Positions 1 to 8,869 of a stretch of DNA of 14,079 nt are shown here, piece by piece. The DNA lies in contig LSSN01002074.1 of assembly GCA_001970855.1 (NCBI GenBank), positions 1 to 14,079 on the forward strand. The letters run 5' to 3'. Position 1 is the first letter of the stretch, and the number at the start of each line of letters is the position of its first letter. Below the pieces are notes generated by a model. It was not told the origin of the DNA and did no database searches. It saw only the letters and a program-made list of their open reading frames with translations. The DNA is from Smittium culicis (lineage: Eukaryota; Kickxellomycota; Harpellomycetes; Harpellales; Legeriomycetaceae). A program made the translations under genes and the position numbers.

Positions 1-481
1 CGGTGAGCTGCGGGTAGTTCTCGAAGAGGTCTGAGACCCAACTAATCCATCGAGCGAATCCAATTGTACTGCCGCGGAACTCGGGAATTTTCGGCATTTT
101 CGGCGCTGATACGGAAGAAGAAGATGCATGATTGCTGGGACGTGAAGCAATCTCGACTTGGCGGCGGTAAAAGTCGGCTTCCTTTTCTGCAAGCTGTTTT
201 TCGCGTGTGACAATTTCGAGTTTTTCCTGCTGGTACTGCATGAACATTTCAGTTTTGGACTTGACTTCGGCCTCGCATTGACTTTTCAACTCAGTATTTT
301 CAGAAGTGAGTTTCAAGTTGTGGTCCTTCAAAGTTTCATTCTGGGCGGCTAGTTGGTTGTATTGGCTCTCTGCAGCAACTAGCTGAGTTTTCAGCTGCTC
401 ATTCTCAGCTACAAGGTTAGTGTAGCTCATTTCAGCTTCTTGAAGCTGTCCGGCAGATACTTGCATGGTGTTGTCGTTCAT
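1..481 (-). CDS. gag-like N-terminus of an LTR retrotransposon (partial, open to window edge)
   Basis: Read on the minus strand, an uninterrupted frame starts at an ATG at 481-479 and stays open for 160 codons to the left edge. An in-frame TAA at 511-509 makes this the first possible ATG. Residues about 12-105 are rich in Glu, Gln, Lys and Leu with leucine/asparagine heptads (for example AENEQLKTQL, TSENTELKSQ), so they should form a coiled coil. A Ser-rich linker follows (ASSSSVSAP, about residues 119-127), then KIPEFRGSTIGFARWISWVS, which resembles the start of the retrotransposon gag (capsid) domain with its FxG...F..W pattern. Gag would package the element RNA in a cytoplasmic particle. 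The frame is intact and G+C-rich compared with the surrounding DNA, and an LTR and primer site lie just upstream, so this looks like a young copy. Capsid, nucleocapsid and pol would lie to the left, unseen. Ty3/gypsy is more likely than Ty1/copia but is not proven here. Confidence 0.72.
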   Translation of the reverse strand, partial: MNDNTMQVSAGQLQEAEMSYTNLVAENEQLKTQLVAAESQYNQLAAQNETLKDHNLKLTSENTELKSQCEAEVKSKTEMFMQYQQEKLEIVTREKQLAEKEADFYRRQVEIASRPSNHASSSSVSAPKMPKIPEFRGSTIGFARWISWVSDLFENYPQLT

Positions 482-536
482 GTCAAAATTGAGGAAGAAG
501 AAAAATTTTTAGAATTAAAAGAATTGGACTTGAAAG

Positions 537-660
537 CTGATTGGCTGAGAAAATTTTCTGATTAAGTCTGATCGGCTATTTTGAAAATCTAGACGGAAGC
601 TGATAGGCTGCAAAAAATTATACTGATGGCTGATTGGCTAATAATAATTCCGTCGGGGAT
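537..660 (-). repeat. Four diverged ~31-bp tandem repeats in the element leader
   Basis: On the plus strand the motif CTGATNGGCT recurs at 537, 568, 600 and 630, at intervals of 31, 32 and 30 bp. The copies are CTGATTGGCTGA, CTGATCGGCTAT, CTGATAGGCTGC and CTGATTGGCTAA, each followed by an AT-rich stretch that varies more. In the direction of the element the core reads AGCCAATCAG, a CCAAT-box-like motif. The array lies between the primer-binding site and the gag start codon, inside the transcribed leader. It could act in packaging, translation or transcription, or be replication slippage without a role; the sequence does not decide. Confidence 0.7.
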
Positions 661-690
661 TTTGGGCGAATAATAAGGCTTGAAATTTTA

Positions 691-702
691 GGTTCTCCAC
701 CA
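691..702 (-). promoter_or_regulatory. Probable tRNA primer-binding site (PBS)
   Basis: On the minus strand, TGGTGGAGAACC begins one base after the proposed LTR end (...CTTATCA, then T). A PBS normally starts with TGG to pair with the CCA end of a tRNA and sits directly inside the 5' LTR. The matching tRNA 3' end would be GGTTCTCCACCA; I cannot name the tRNA without the genome's tRNA set. Confidence 0.55.
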
Positions 703-703
703 A

Positions 704-888
704 TGATAAGTCGTAGAAGTGTCAAACTATAGTTCGAAGATGTTTATTCAATAGGTGCCAAATGGGTCACCTTATATGTATAACAGACTATAAAAAACAG
801 TAAACTATACTTATGGGGACTAGCCCATAAACTAACTATTGATAATTAGCCAATTGGAATTAGGCATCTGTAACTCGTTAAGTACACA
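704..888 (-). mobile_element. 5' LTR of the minus-strand retrotransposon (outer end approximate)
   Basis: Read on the minus strand, this segment ends in CA just before the PBS and can begin with TG at 888 (TGTGTACTT) or 886 (TGTACTT), giving about 185 bp. Inside are TATA-like sequences (complement of 771-780 and 789-798), followed by an AATAAA polyadenylation signal (complement of 743-748), as expected for U3-R-U5. The outer end is uncertain because the other LTR is outside the window and no target duplication can be checked. The element lies antisense to, and right beside, the older gypsy pol fragment that begins near 941. Confidence 0.5.
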
Positions 889-940
889 GCCGATCAACGT
901 GGGAGTTGAGCTCTGTGTAGTATGATTTACTAGATATTGA

Positions 941-1210
941 ATGACACAATCAATGTTGTGCTATGATTGGCCAGTTCCAATATCTGGCGTAACAAAGGAT
1001 GCGCTATATCACACTCTAGGTCTAAGCACGGTATATACTGGACCTTACCAAGTAATAAACAAAATCGGACGAGTAAGCCATTTATTACAGATGATCGACA
1101 AGGATGGTATCTTTCATAAAACTACAGCACATATAAACAGAATTAAGAAATACAATGACAGGGAATTCAGCCCAGAAATGGGGAAGGCAGATAATGTTAC
1201 CGACTCATAA
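941..1210 (+). pseudogene. Ty3/gypsy pol remnant: integrase C-terminal GPY/F region
   Basis: A frame of 89 codons ends in TAA at 1208-1210. Its middle contains TVYTGPYQVINKIGRVSHLL followed by a segment ending TTAHINRIKKYNDRE. A GPY motif followed by a short beta-rich stretch and an (H)IN-R-KKY ending is the usual C-terminal signature of chromovirus/gypsy integrases and the end of pol. The first ~30 codons are less convincing, and an in-frame TGA lies directly before the ATG at 941. That ATG is therefore only the first Met after a break, not a real start. The rest of pol is missing, probably displaced by the minus-strand element inserted to its left. The frame is broken and cannot give a working integrase. 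Confidence 0.72.
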
Positions 1211-1292
1211 TTATAATTTGATATAATTATGAGTATGCACAGAAACTCTAGAGTCAATTGGATAAGTATTGACAGAGTTACAGTTAATAATG

Positions 1293-1331
1293 ATGTTATT
1301 GGCTATTCTAGTTATGATTAGCCAATAACAT
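1293..1331. repeat. Inverted repeat with CCAAT core, 13-bp arms
   Basis: ATGTTATTGGCTA at 1293-1305 is the exact reverse complement of TAGCCAATAACAT at 1319-1331, with a 13-nt loop. It forms a perfect hairpin or cruciform and presents a CCAAT box on each strand. It probably belongs to the U3 part of an LTR. Confidence 0.8.
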
Positions 1332-1433
1332 GAATTATAGTTAATCCAGCTAAAGCGATTGAATATATTTGATCAATTAAACAGCCAGTAGGAATAGTAA
1401 CTTATAGAATCAGTCTTGAGAAAAATAGGCCAA

Positions 1434-1456
1434 TGAAATAATAGCAGATTATTTCA
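1434..1456. repeat. Inverted repeat, 9-bp arms
   Basis: TGAAATAAT at 1434-1442 pairs exactly with ATTATTTCA at 1448-1456 around AGCAG. It is AT-only, so chance is possible, but it is perfect and sits in the presumed LTR. Confidence 0.55.
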
Positions 1457-1650
1457 TAGACATTATTTTATATATTTGATTAATAGCTTTTATATTTTAT
1501 AGTTTCTCTCTCTCTTTTCTAAAGTTCAATTTTTAATAAATAATTTCTATACTATATACTTTTCAATAGCACTTTCATTGAATCTCATAAAGACCTGGTT
1601 AGTAAATGATATGTTGCATATACCCATGAATTATGGATGATTTAGCTTAG

Positions 1651-2052
1651 ATTATTATTGAGTTCACTAGGCTGTATGGAATCATTTATTCTAAGAATAC
1701 GCGCTAGAATTAATAGATACATTTAGACTATTCTATAACTAAAATAGCTTTATTCCGCAGATACTGTCGGCGATTAAAGCTATTGCGTTTAATAACCAGA
1801 CTCTAGAAATTGTCAAGTTTAGAAATGTTAAATTTTCAGATATCTCAAATAAGTCAGAAATATCTATGGTGAAGCATATAAAGTCATGAACTGAGACTAA
1901 AATCTCATATTCAGGATTACCAATAAAAGATTAGTTGCTTGAATAAAGTTAAAAGTAAAAATTTGGAAGTAGAAATTATGAGAGCAACTATGTAATTCAA
2001 CAGGAGTACCTCATTTATGCAACTTTCTTCGAAACACAATGAGTGTATTTAG
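1651..2052. other. No gene; eroded sequence with scattered open stretches
   Basis: G+C is visibly higher than in the 2760-8760 stretch. A plus-strand stretch of about 50 codons beginning near 1750 is open (containing AIKAIAFNNQTLEIVKFRNV), but it has no start and is followed by repeated stops. It could be old coding DNA, perhaps of a transposon; I do not recognise it. Confidence 0.3.
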
Positions 2053-2511
2053 GCTACAGCTCAATATCACAACCTTCATGCTACATTAAATATCAGATCT
2101 CAGGATAATAGGTTGAATAAATTATCAGATGCAATCCATTTCGATTGTCATCTGGATCACACACCCAAAGCATCGCAAAAATGTCTAAGAACCAGTTTGA
2201 TAAATATGATCGGAATAGCACTATCTTCAATTGTGTACTATAAGGTCACATTCTCAGCCAACTATCAGACTAAACCGACTTTGATGCATATCAAAGATCG
2301 ACTAACGTACGAATCACTGGGTCAGAATAAAACTGTTTACCGAGGTATTAGGGTTTTACTAAAACTCTTGATATTCCTACATATCTTTGCAGTATATTTT
2401 TGCATGCCTAGTTGTAAAAACTTTGCTACTGTTAGTATGATATCAAAGTCGTCTACACCCATCTACGTATTCCGAGAATGCCTGCCGGGATTCCCACCCA
2501 GCACTCAGTAA
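2053..2511 (+). pseudogene. Open frame of unknown identity, no ATG start
   Basis: A plus-strand frame stays open for 152 codons from just after a TAG at 2050-2052 to a TAA at 2509-2511. That is long for sequence this AT-rich, so it may be a remnant of coding DNA. No ATG lies near its beginning. The translation has Lys/Leu/Ile-rich parts, a hydrophobic stretch (VLLKLLIFLHIFAVYF, about residues 103-118 of the open frame) and a Cys-containing tail (CMPSCKNF, ending GFPPSTQ). The minus strand of the same region also has protein-like pieces between stops, so the coding strand is uncertain. I recognise no family. Lying between retroelement debris and AT-rich desert, it may be an eroded transposon gene, or simply a long chance frame. 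Confidence 0.3.
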
Positions 2512-2760
2512 GTTATCAAAGTCCTAAAGATCATATAGGCTCATGAGCTCGGTATTGTCTGAAATTGAATGGGAAAAAGATCAAACTCAGAAATTAGGAG
2601 TAACACTTAGCCCCAAATCAAATTAACTATCAAGCCTCCTGAAAAATTTCATAGAATTTTATTCACACTCCAGCTTTCGCTAAAAACCAAAAGCAAAATT
2701 GGAATTGCGCCTGTGCGCCTATCTAAAATAAACATGGATATCAATGACAAATTATAGATA
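2512..2760 (+). other. Broken short frames, possible coding relic
   Basis: An ATG at 2543 opens a frame (MSSVLSEIEWEKDQTQKLGV...) that stops at a TAA after about 27 codons. A neighbouring frame, open from just after a TAG at 2609-2611 to about 2759, continues with IKPPEKFHRILFTLQLSLKT. A frame change between the two would join them, but there is no independent evidence for that. After about 2760 the composition drops to the general AT-rich background. Confidence 0.2.
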
Positions 2761-5700
2761 AAATTTCAGCAACCATAAAAAACAGATTAATTTCTGTGCT
2801 CATTGTCCCATTTCACAAGTAACATCTAAATATATAAAAAACTTCCTATATTCTAAATCTACCATTAAATAAATATTTAGCTCTTTAGCTCTAGGATTGT
2901 AATATTTTCTCCTCTAAGAAAACAGATAAAATAATGGAAGTCAAAATATGCATTGAATACACTGCATTATTGTGGCTATATCGATATTGGAACTCAATCA
3001 TGCGATTTATACTAGGTATAAATTTTATTACGATATCTAACCTAATTATGATCTAATCTGCATGAAAATCATCCTTAAGCTAATCATCATTAGTTCCAAT
3101 TACTGTATGATTTCCTGATGAAAAAAATAAAAAATGGGCTTTACTAATATTAGATGATGTTAAAATTTACTCATCAGAATGTAGACCCTGAAATATTATA
3201 AATACTAATGGATTTCGCTTCACTACTTGATCCATCAAGATCAATAATAAAAGCAGACTTATCAAATCAACTTTTTTGACGACAAAAAAACCAACACACA
3301 TCAAATTGATGTGATATTAATTAGTCTTACGTTAAATTTTAGATCGAAATTTTTTATTTAAAGGTGAAAAATAGTGATCTTTTACATTTTCACAATCTAG
3401 AATTATATAATTAAACATATTTGATTTAAATACTTACCTAAAGTAATCAAATATTATCCAAATCATTTGATGAGACTATCTCTTCTTATTTAATGATGAA
3501 ATACATTTGAAATAACATATTTTATACTTATAAAGAATCATTTATTTTGTTTGATTAGATAACAAGTAGTCACATATATAGATCACATATTAACTATGCT
3601 TATTCTATATTTTTAGCGGTTGTAAAATACTCATATTCATCATTAACAAATTGGGGCGGATACTTGTTTTAACTTATACTAATTTTCGAAGACTCATAAT
3701 ATTAACTGATTGGTATCATAGGATTTTAATTTTCTAGACTGATATCTTATATTACTGATTGAATCTTTTTAATCCAAAAATTTAACGAAATTCTTGAAAT
3801 TTTATTTTGCTTAGTTGATATTTTTAACTCCTATTTACACGTCGTCTGATTTTTTTTACATTTCTTAATTTTTATTTATTAATTTTTTTATGAATTGCAC
3901 CAGCTATATTTTTATCCCTATTACACTTTATTGATTTAATATTTAGTTATATTATAATATATATAAAGCTAAATCTATAATTTAAAAAAAGAACTATCGT
4001 ATAATTTCTATAACTTCTATGATAAAGGAAAATATTAAATCATCTTTATAGCTAATATTGTTTAGATGTATACAATTCTATTGATTTAAAAAAAATTATT
4101 AGAAATTTGGATTAGAAATGGATATAGATGTTTTCTATTTTATTAGAATTTATAATAAAAATCAAAAAATTTTATAAAAAAAAGCTTTTAATTATATTAA
4201 GCCAAATCCCTTCGACAACTATCAAGACTGAAATTGAATATTAAAAAAATAAGGGAAATCTCCTGTTTTTTAATTGAATTACATAAAATATTAAACATAC
4301 ATCTATCGTGATTTTTTTACTTTTTTTAATATTTTATTCCCTTTAAATTTAACCTCTAAAAAATAATTTTAACCACTAATAAAATATTTCAATAATTCAA
4401 AAAGTGTCATTAGAAATTAAACTACGAATACTAATAAATAAAATCCATAAAAATTATCAAATTATAAACTAATTTTTATTATCAAGTAACTTTATTTAGT
4501 GATTATATTATTAAAAAAATTGAATTATTACCGAATTTTTTTTTTATGCAACATATTTTGATAAATTATTTATAATAATAACAGTCTGTTACTCGTGGAA
4601 TAGTAAAAACCACTCATATTTAAAACCAAGTATAAAAACGACAGAGAAGTGGGTTTTGAGTTTTTCGTTTTAATAATAATCATTTATGCATTATTTAGAT
4701 TATTTTTTCTATAAAAATTAAAACTATTATTTCAACAGTATATAACTATCATAGATTTATAATTTTTTTGTTGAAAATAATAATTATTATAAAAAATTAA
4801 CTTTTTTTCTATGAATTCTAGTAGAATTTTACTAATTTTAACAAAGTGAAACGCCAAATTTCGTGATAAAATACCCCAAAAATAAAGTATTAATCCCTGT
4901 TTTAGGGTATAATATAATTAATTTGATTATATTTTCACCACAATTGTATAGTTTTTTTCTAATAAAAGTTAAATCTCCCTAGACATTAAAATTCGAATAA
5001 TCGAAATATTAAATCATAAAAAGTCATTAGTTGCTTGAATTTATTCAAAAGTGAAAAATACAATTTTTTTTAATAAGTAAATAAGCATAAAAAATCAAAA
5101 ATAAATTCCTCTAATAAGCAACATATCTCTATTTTCATTTCCACTATACAATAGGGCCAAAAGATCAATATATTTATATTTTAATTTGCAAAAGAGCAAA
5201 CCTACCAAAAGTACAAAAAGTTATTAAAAGACGATATTAATTTTTGAATGGGGAAATTTATTAATACGTAAAATATAAGCAGAGATTATACAAATCAAAG
5301 AGAATTAAAAAAAAAAGGATATAAAGATAGCAATTAATATTTTGACGATATTTTTAGCATCAACTTCAAAGATGATTAACAGCGGATTTTAAAAATTAAA
5401 TGAAGAAAAATAATTTCATTTCTGAAAGTAATATATACGATGGAATAAAAACCTCATTCAAAAGTAAATTTTGTATTAAATTTACTAGTGTTCGATGCTA
5501 ATTTCGAGATAAAAATAGTCAAGCTAAGAGTCGATTTTAAATCTCATAAAATCTAGTGAAAAAATTCTTGATATTTAGTTTATATTAAAACCTTTCATAG
5601 TAAATATAATTACTGCATTTAAGCAAATACTAAAACACGAGATAATAAGACGAAGCTTGAATTTAAAAGAAAACTTAGTTGAAAGTTAGTATCAGTTATT

Positions 5701-6060
5701 TTTTTTATAATTATTTTTTTGAGATATTATCTAAATTAAAATTTTTTTTATATATCCTTAAACATAAATACTTTTTTACAGGGAAAACAAAATTTATTAT
5801 GATATACCCTTAATTGAAAATAAAGGGAAAATTATCCAATAAATACTACTATATATTAATACCATTTTCTTAATATGAATTGTTACAAGAGTTATAATTA
5901 TTCACACATTAGAAAATTCCTCATTATTTGCAAAAAATAAACTCGCCTGATATTTTGAACTATTATATATTTTTTTATTGAATTGGTAATTATATTTTAT
6001 AAAGAATCACAAAAATAAAATGAGTCTTTAATGATTTTAAATATAATTAATATTTTTTTT
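2761..6060. other. AT-rich intergenic DNA, no gene seen
   Basis: About 3.3 kb of very AT-rich sequence with many A and T runs and stops in all frames. I saw no tRNA boxes, no recognisable protein motif, and no long direct or inverted repeat. Short low-complexity tracts are common (for example the T run near 4539-4547). Confidence 0.6.
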
Positions 6061-6063
6061 AGT

Positions 6064-6130
6064 GTATCTGTCGCCGAGATTTTGGCTCCTCAGCACAATA
6101 AATGTTCACAGATACTTTTAGTGCTGTGCT
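6064..6130 (+). repeat. Small G+C-rich island with stems; shares a 20-nt block with 11225
   Basis: GTATCTGT at 6064-6071 pairs perfectly with ACAGATAC at 6108-6115. CAGCAC at 6091-6096 pairs with GTGCTG at 6121-6126, an alternative or overlapping stem. The block TGTCGCCGAGATTTTGG...CTCC (6069-6089) recurs with few changes at 11225-11244 (TGTCGCCGAGGTTTTACTCC). It stands out against the AT background. It may be part of a dispersed repeat, a structured RNA, or a short coding relic (both copies read VSVAE(I/V)L in one frame). No known RNA family was recognised. Confidence 0.35.
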
Positions 6131-7617
6131 TTTAAAATATATGTATATGTATATAGATTCTGATTTAAATTTTTTAGTTATTAGTAATTAAATTTATACT
6201 TAAGATCTTGGACTGATTTTTTGGTAATTTTATTTCTGATTAGAATATCTCAGTATTTATAGTAAAATTTTGTCGAGTAAAACAAAAATTGAGATAAGTA
6301 TTAACAACTTTTTAAAATTGCTTTATATATACTTTGAAGTTTAAAGAAAAGAACCTTAAACTGTGAAATTAAAATAATAAATGTAAAAGAAATAATATGA
6401 ATATTAATTAGTAAAATAACAAACTAAATTTCTCATAGGTTTAGCTATGCATAAAAAAACTCTTTGTAGAATGCAAGTCTTTGGATTTACAAAACATAAA
6501 GAAAAAACTATATTGCTTATTTCCTTGAAGGAATATTTAGTTCTTTGTATTCAGATAGATCATAAAACCTATCTACGACATATCGGTCTGTTAAATACAA
6601 AACGACATGTATAAAATATATAATTTCTGCTTTAAATCTGTGAGAAAAAAAAAAAGAATTATAAAAACTTGACATGTTTTGTTTTTAATCTTAAATAAGA
6701 ATAATAGTAGAAAATATAAATTTGATAATTCAATAAGAATAAAGCAGTAAAAAGAAAGTTCATTTGAAAATTTTATTTCTAAAAAATTTTTTATTGCTAT
6801 TAATTTAACTATTATATAATTCATTGGGTTTTTTATACCATAAATCAATAAAAAAAATTTAATATGTCTATTATTATTCCGCGGAAAGAAAAAACCTCGA
6901 TTATTTACTAATATTACTAGTCAAGAATCAGCTTTTTTAGCACATTTTTTACAATTCAAACAAAATCTGTAAACAAAACTTGCAAAAATGCTCATAATCT
7001 ATAATAAAAGTAGCGGTAATATTATTCTAGCATATTTGACAGCCTAATTAATTATTTTATTATCTGGTCAAAGAAAGTTTTGCCTTAGGTCAAATCAATA
7101 AAACTTTGAAAAATTAAAGTGGATTTTTGACACCATTTACTCATCTAACAGATATTTATAATTAATATCTGCAAAACCCTCCGATAAATTAATTTAGTTT
7201 GATGATAAATATCTTATATCACAAGCTCACAAAGGTAATTTTCTATAATATGAAGTATCTGTAGCATTAAGACATTTTTTATAAATAACTTATTTCGACG
7301 CTTTAGAGTATAGGTGATTTTTTATTAAGGATTCGTTTTATAGAGATGTGTTAAAGTGTATATATTTGAAAAAATAATTATAGCCAATGAGCTAATTAGC
7401 TCTTTTATTTTTGCAAATTAAAATTTCAAAATTAAATGAATAGCCAGAAAAATTGAAATACCTTTTCAATTTCGTCAATTATATTTACAATTAATGAAGA
7501 TAAATGTCTTTATTTTTTTTAGTCTCAGAGATTTTATTAAACATAATTTAAAAGTATACTAAAAACTATTTAAAAACATTTAAAAAGCTAAAAAAATATT
7601 AAAAAAATAATTTTTCA
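6131..7617. other. AT-rich intergenic DNA, no gene seen
   Basis: The only frame of note is an 85-codon minus-strand run at 6591-6848, whose translation is almost entirely Ile, Leu, Phe, Lys and Tyr, as expected of translated AT-rich noise. I see no RNA gene or repeat of substance. Confidence 0.6.
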
Positions 7618-7735
7618 ACCGACCTCCCTCCGCCGCTCTAGCAGCTCCATACCCACTGGGCATTGGTTCAAGGGAGAAGATAAAAGCCAATAAAAGTAAA
7701 CCGCAACAAAGCGCTCTATTCGCTCAGAATCTTCA
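7618..7735. other. GC-rich island, identity unknown
   Basis: About 118 bp with sharply higher G+C in AT-rich DNA, beginning ACCGACCTCCCTCCGCCGCT and ending near GCGCTCTATTCGCTCAG. The plus strand is open from about 7611 to the TAA near 7776, with no ATG at its start; the minus strand is also open in one frame. On the minus strand its end (GGCGGAGGGAGGTCGGTTGA, then T-rich) loosely resembles 10953-10972 (GGCCGGAGGGGAGTTGGCTG). It is not a tRNA: a GGTTCAAGG motif is present at 7665-7673 but no cloverleaf can be drawn. It could be a piece of coding or repeat DNA. Confidence 0.3.
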
Positions 7736-8769
7736 ATATATCAAATTAAAAGTTTTTATGAAGTTTAATCCTAGTTAACCTAGATATTTTTCTTTAATAG
7801 AAATAAAAAAATATTAAATCTTTTTGGAATAGTCTGATTGACCATGATACTCGAAATATACTTTGAACTTGAGCATAAAAAATCTTGCAGGCATAAATTA
7901 TTTATATCTGGTTCTACTCTATTAAACAACTAATTACTAATTATGCTAAAAAAATTTAATTGAAGCTTTAAGAAATTTAATATCTAATAGTAATATTTGT
8001 TCATAGATTTAACAATTTTTACAGCAGATTTCAATCTTGATTAACTTTATTAGAGTTGATTCTAAAATAAAAATCAATTATTTTTTTTATTTTTTTTATT
8101 TGATAAAAGTTTTAAAGCAGGCTTTATTTATTTAAAAAATGTACTATTCAGCTTTAAAAGGTCTATTAAAAATTTAAATTTTTTTTTCTCTGAGTATATT
8201 TACATAATTTAAAAGCGTAAAAAAACCTATACTAAATGTTTAAATCCAACTAAAAGACATTATAGTTTTATTCAGTTATAATTAAAATCCAACTAACACC
8301 AAGATGTATTTTTTTAGAACAGATTAGATGCAAATCGACTTTCTCCTTACTTTTGTTCATTTTGTGATATCATTTAAAGTCTAAAACCTGAATCAATAAC
8401 TTTGAATTTAGCATTCTCTCATACTCTGATACAAAAATGAGCACTTTGAATTATGCTACAAATCCTATTTGTCTAAATCTCCACAGTTGTTTCGATTCCA
8501 TACATTTGGTTGGCAACTCATTATATTACTCGGTTTTTATATTTAATTTTAATTATAATATTATAATCTGAGTAGAAAAAATTCCAATCGGTGGAAATTA
8601 AGGAGAAAGTACATTTTTGTTTGGCTCAGGTAAAAAAATGATCAATCACATTCAAAATATAGAACAGCTAAGCATAAAATAGCATTCAAAAACTTAATGA
8701 TATAGCATAGTATAACCAACTGCATAAAAAAAAGCATATCCAAAGTTTATATAAATTACATCAATCCTA
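7736..8769. other. AT-rich upstream region, no supported gene
   Basis: Mostly AT-rich. A 44-codon ATG frame at 8437-8571 (MSTLNYATNPICLNLHSCFD...) has somewhat more varied codons than the background but no recognisable domain, and I do not call it a gene. The last few hundred bases should contain the promoter of the dehydrogenase gene downstream. Confidence 0.5.
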
Positions 8770-8806
8770 CCAATCTCTCTTCATCTCTAATAGCCATCTA
8801 TAAAAA
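8770..8806 (+). promoter_or_regulatory. Probable core promoter of the dehydrogenase gene (CCAAT and TATA)
   Basis: CCAAT at 8770-8774 is followed by TATAAAAA at 8799-8806, 63 bp before the ATG at 8870. The stretch between is pyrimidine-rich (CAATCTCTCTTCATCTC) and the leader is short. Spacing and order fit a fungal core promoter, though TATA-like words are common in such AT-rich DNA. Confidence 0.45.
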
Positions 8807-8869
8807 CATCATTTATAGCCCAGCACAAATTCCAGTACTACTAGTCTCAACCTCTATTTACTTTCTACA

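Larger units (their letters stand above)
1211..1650 (+). mobile_element. Likely decayed 3' LTR region of the plus-strand gypsy remnant
   Basis: This lies directly downstream of the pol stop codon, where the 3' LTR belongs. It is AT-rich, has no coding frame, and contains two clear inverted repeats (1293-1331 and 1434-1456), a pyrimidine tract near 1506-1518, and AATAAA at about 1535-1540. The first inverted repeat has a counterpart of the same length at 11904-11934, upstream of the plus-strand gag relic, which supports common descent of the two LTRs. Exact ends are not visible. Confidence 0.35.

Noticed and set aside
158..352. 64-codon plus-strand frame (MAAVKVGFLFCKLFF...)
   Set aside because: It lies fully antisense to the coherent coiled-coil gag frame on the minus strand and shows no domain of its own.
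6591..6848. 85-codon minus-strand frame
   Set aside because: Its residues are those of translated AT-rich noise (Ile, Leu, Phe, Lys, Tyr, Asn), with no motif and no promoter or neighbour support.
7660..7680. GGTTCAAGG as a tRNA or Pol III B box
   Set aside because: The flanks do not pair into a T stem, there is no A box at a proper distance and no cloverleaf.
8437..8571. 44-codon ATG frame upstream of the dehydrogenase promoter
   Set aside because: Too short, with no recognisable motif and a hydrophobic AT-rich tail; chance is the better explanation.
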